64,000 bases of DNA, taken from positions 1 through 64,000 of the forward strand of contig JAPDFW010000080.1 in NCBI GenBank assembly GCA_028826165.1. The letters are read 5' to 3'. The notes under the pieces were generated by a model. It was given only the letters and a program-made list of their open reading frames with translations. It had not been told where the DNA came from and did no database searches. Below, piece after piece: positions 62,062 through 64,000 of the stretch (its first letter is position 1; each line of letters opens with the position of its first letter). The position numbers and the translations under genes were made by a program. The DNA is from Anaeramoeba ignava (taxonomy: Eukaryota; Metamonada; Anaeramoebidae).

Positions 62062-64000
62062 TTAAATCTTATTTTGATCATTTTCATTTTCACTTTTGTA
62101 TTCAATATTATTTTCACTTTTGTATTCAATATTATTTTCACTTTTGTATTCAATATTATTTTCATTTTTGTATTCAATATTATTTTCACTTTTGTATTCA
62201 ATATCATTTTCATTTTTGTATTCAATATTATTTTCACTTTTGTATTCAATATCATTTTCATTTTCATTTTCAATATCATTTTCACTTTTGTATTCAATAT
62301 TATTTTCACTTTTGTATTCAATATCATTTTCATTTTTGTATTCAATATCATTTTCACTTTTGTATTCAATATTATTTTCATTTTTGTATTCAATATTATT
62401 TTCACTTTTGTATTCAATATTATTTTCACTTTTGTATTCAATATCATTTTCACTTTTGTATTCAATATTATTTTCATTTTTGTATTCAATATTATTTTCA
62501 ATTTCGTATTCAATATCATTTTCACTTTTGTATTCAATATTATTTTCATTTTTAATATCATTTTCATTTTTGTATTCAATATCATTTTCACTTTTGTATT
62601 CAATATTATTTTCATTTTTGTATTCAATATCATTTTCACTTTTGTATTCAATATTATTTTCACTTTTGTATTCAATATCATTTTCATTTTCATTTTCAAT
62701 ATTATTTTCATTTTTGTATTCAATATTATTTTCATTTTTGTATTCAATATTATTTTCATTTTTGTATTCAATATCATTTTCACTTTTGTATTCAATATTA
62801 TTTTCATTTTTGTATTCAATATTATTTTCATTTTTGTATTCAATATCATTTTCACTTTTGTATTCAATATCATTTTCACTTTTGTATTCAATATTATTTT
62901 CAATTTCATTTTCAATATTATTTTCATTTTTGTATTCAATATCATTTTCACTTTTGTATTCAATATTATTTTCATTTTTAATATCATTTTCACTTTTGTA
63001 TTCAATATTATTTTCATTTTCAATATTATTTTCACTTTTGTATTCAATATTATTTTCATTTTCAATATTATTTTCATTTTCAATATTATTTTCACTTTTG
63101 TATTCAATATCATTTTCATTTTTGTATTCAATATTATTTTCACTTTTGTATTCAATATCATTTTCATTTTGATTTTGATTTTGATTTTGATTTTCATCTT
63201 CAATTTCATCATCTTCAATTTCATCATCTTCAATTTTGTTTTCAATTTCTTCAATTTCAATCCCTATTTCATATTCGTTTTTGTATTCAATATCATTTTT
63301 ATTTTGATTTTGATTTTGATTTTGATTTTGATTTTCATTTTCATTTTGATTTTGATTTTGATTTTGATTTTCATTTTGATTTTGATTTTCATTTTGATTT
63401 TGATTTTGATTTTGATTTTCAATTTCATTTTCATTTTGATTTTCATTTTGATTTTGATTTTGATTTTGATTTTGATTTTGATTTTGATTTTGATTTTGAT
63501 TTTGATTTTCATTTTGATTTTGATTTTGATTTTGATTTTGATTTTGATTTTGATTTTCATTTAGATTTTGATTTTGATTTTGATTTTGATTTTCATTTTG
63601 ATTTTCATTTTGATTTTGATTTTCATTTTCATTTTCATTTTCAATTTCAATTTCATCATTTTCAATTTCATCATCTTCAATTTCATCATCTTCAATTTCA
63701 TCATCTTCAATTTTGTTTTCAATTTCTTCAATTTCAATCCCTATTTCATATTCGTTTTTGTATTCAATATCATTTTCATTTTGATTTTGATTTTGATTTT
63801 GATTTTGATTTTGATTTTGATTTTGATTTTGATTTTGATTTTCATTTTGATTTTCATTTTGATTTTCATTTTCACTTTGATTTTGATTTTGATTTTCATT
63901 TTCATTTTGATTTTCATTTTGATTTTGATTTTGATTTTCATTTTCACTTTGATTTTGATTTTGATTTTCATTTTCAATTTCATTTTCATTTTGATTTTGA
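62062..64000 (-). CDS. Asn/Glu-rich repeat protein, C-terminal 645 codons (partial)
   Basis: Reading the minus strand in the frame of codons ending at TAA 62062-62064, there is no stop up to the right edge (first complete codon at 63999). No methionine occurs in it, which fits an internal or C-terminal part of a gene starting outside the window. Right-hand part: QNQNEN runs, then two acidic modules (EYEIGIEIEEIENKIEDDEI at about 63270-63170 and again near 63750-63650). Left part: about 45 units of the 8-residue repeat NDIEYKSE/NNIEYKNE. The protein would be strongly acidic and disordered. Function unknown. Other frames of both strands are also open across the repeat, so only homology upstream of the window can prove this one. 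The neat stop after DQNKI and the acidic composition argue for it. Confidence 0.6.
   Translation of the reverse strand, partial: QNQNENEIENENQNQNQSENENQNQNQNENQNENENQNQNQSENENQNENQNENQNQNQNQNQNQNQNQNQNQNENDIEYKNEYEIGIEIEEIENKIEDDEIEDDEIEDDEIENDEIEIENENENENQNQNENQNENQNQNQNQNLNENQNQNQNQNQNQNQNENQNQNQNQNQNQNQNQNQNQNENQNENEIENQNQNQNQNENQNQNENQNQNQNQNENENQNQNQNQNQNKNDIEYKNEYEIGIEIEEIENKIEDDEIEDDEIEDENQNQNQNQNENDIEYKSENNIEYKNENDIEYKSENNIENENNIENENNIEYKSENNIENENNIEYKSENDIKNENNIEYKSENDIEYKNENNIENEIENNIEYKSENDIEYKSENDIEYKNENNIEYKNENNIEYKSENDIEYKNENNIEYKNENNIEYKNENNIENENENDIEYKSENNIEYKSENDIEYKNENNIEYKSENDIEYKNENDIKNENNIEYKSENDIEYEIENNIEYKNENNIEYKSENDIEYKSENNIEYKSENNIEYKNENNIEYKSENDIEYKNENDIEYKSENNIEYKSENDIENENENDIEYKSENNIEYKNENDIEYKSENNIEYKNENNIEYKSENNIEYKSENNIEYKSENENDQNKI
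62080..63170. repeat. 24-bp satellite (about 45 units), likely coding
   Basis: Unit TTTTCACTTTTGTATTCAAT plus ATTA or ATCA. All length changes are multiples of 3 (24, 18 and 15-bp variants such as TTTTCATTTTCAATATTA). That conservation of phase over 1.1 kb is unlike the intronic and spacer satellites in this window, which carry many one-base slips. Confidence 0.93.

Noticed and set aside
62043-63564. Lys/Met-rich minus frame and Phe/Ile/Val-rich plus frame as proteins
   Set aside because: Other registers of the 24-bp repeat. The acidic minus frame has a clean stop and remains open to the window edge, so these are treated as shadows.

Overview
The window is nuclear DNA from an extremely AT-rich protist. 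The evidence is eukaryotic gene content (prefoldin, importin alpha, casein kinase 1, nicastrin, class I myosin, Rab, CstF64, 14-3-3), GT-AG introns that restore conserved domains when removed by hand, the standard genetic code with TAA and TGA stops, and no bacterial operon or ribosome-binding signals. The FG-GAP/FN3 receptor, the BTB plus armadillo protein and the motorless NT-C2/coiled-coil/DIL protein resemble sets seen in amoeboid protists. An Anaeramoeba-like metamonad is one candidate, but this is inference; species was not determined.

Layout, left to right: a decaying ankyrin gene (-); a frameshifted trace (-); a putative type I membrane glycoprotein (+); prefoldin 2 (-) split by a 3.9 kb satellite intron; importin alpha (+); casein kinase 1 (+); nicastrin (+); a BTB/BACK/coiled-coil/armadillo gene (-) with 13 tandem repeat exons; a 3.3 kb satellite-filled divergent spacer; an FG-GAP/FN3 receptor (+); a class I myosin (+); a Rab GTPase (+); a zinc-ribbon-like protein (-); CstF64 (-); a second 145-bp satellite; an atypical SDR epimerase (+); an F-box multi-pass membrane protein (+); a 24-bp-scale satellite; a PAS protein (+); a 16-bp satellite; 14-3-3 (-); an NT-C2/DIL protein (-); and the C-terminal 645 codons of an Asn/Glu-rich repeat protein (-) running off the right edge.

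The main theme is invasion of introns and spacers by simple AT satellites. Genes are tightly packed (83 bp between 14-3-3 and the NT-C2/DIL gene; 167 bp between prefoldin 2 and importin alpha), and most introns are 60-120 bp. A subset of introns has swollen to 0.3-3.9 kb of 6- or 12-bp-period repeats. One dodecamer family (TAAATATTAAAA) fills introns of four unrelated genes, in both orientations. Spacers carry other periods (4, 16, about 24, about 145). The genes do not form a pathway; they look like a random sample of core trafficking, signalling and RNA-processing functions. Several genes carry small indels at homopolymers, which may be assembly errors or real decay; these are noted individually. 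I found no tRNA, rRNA, transposase or CRISPR array.
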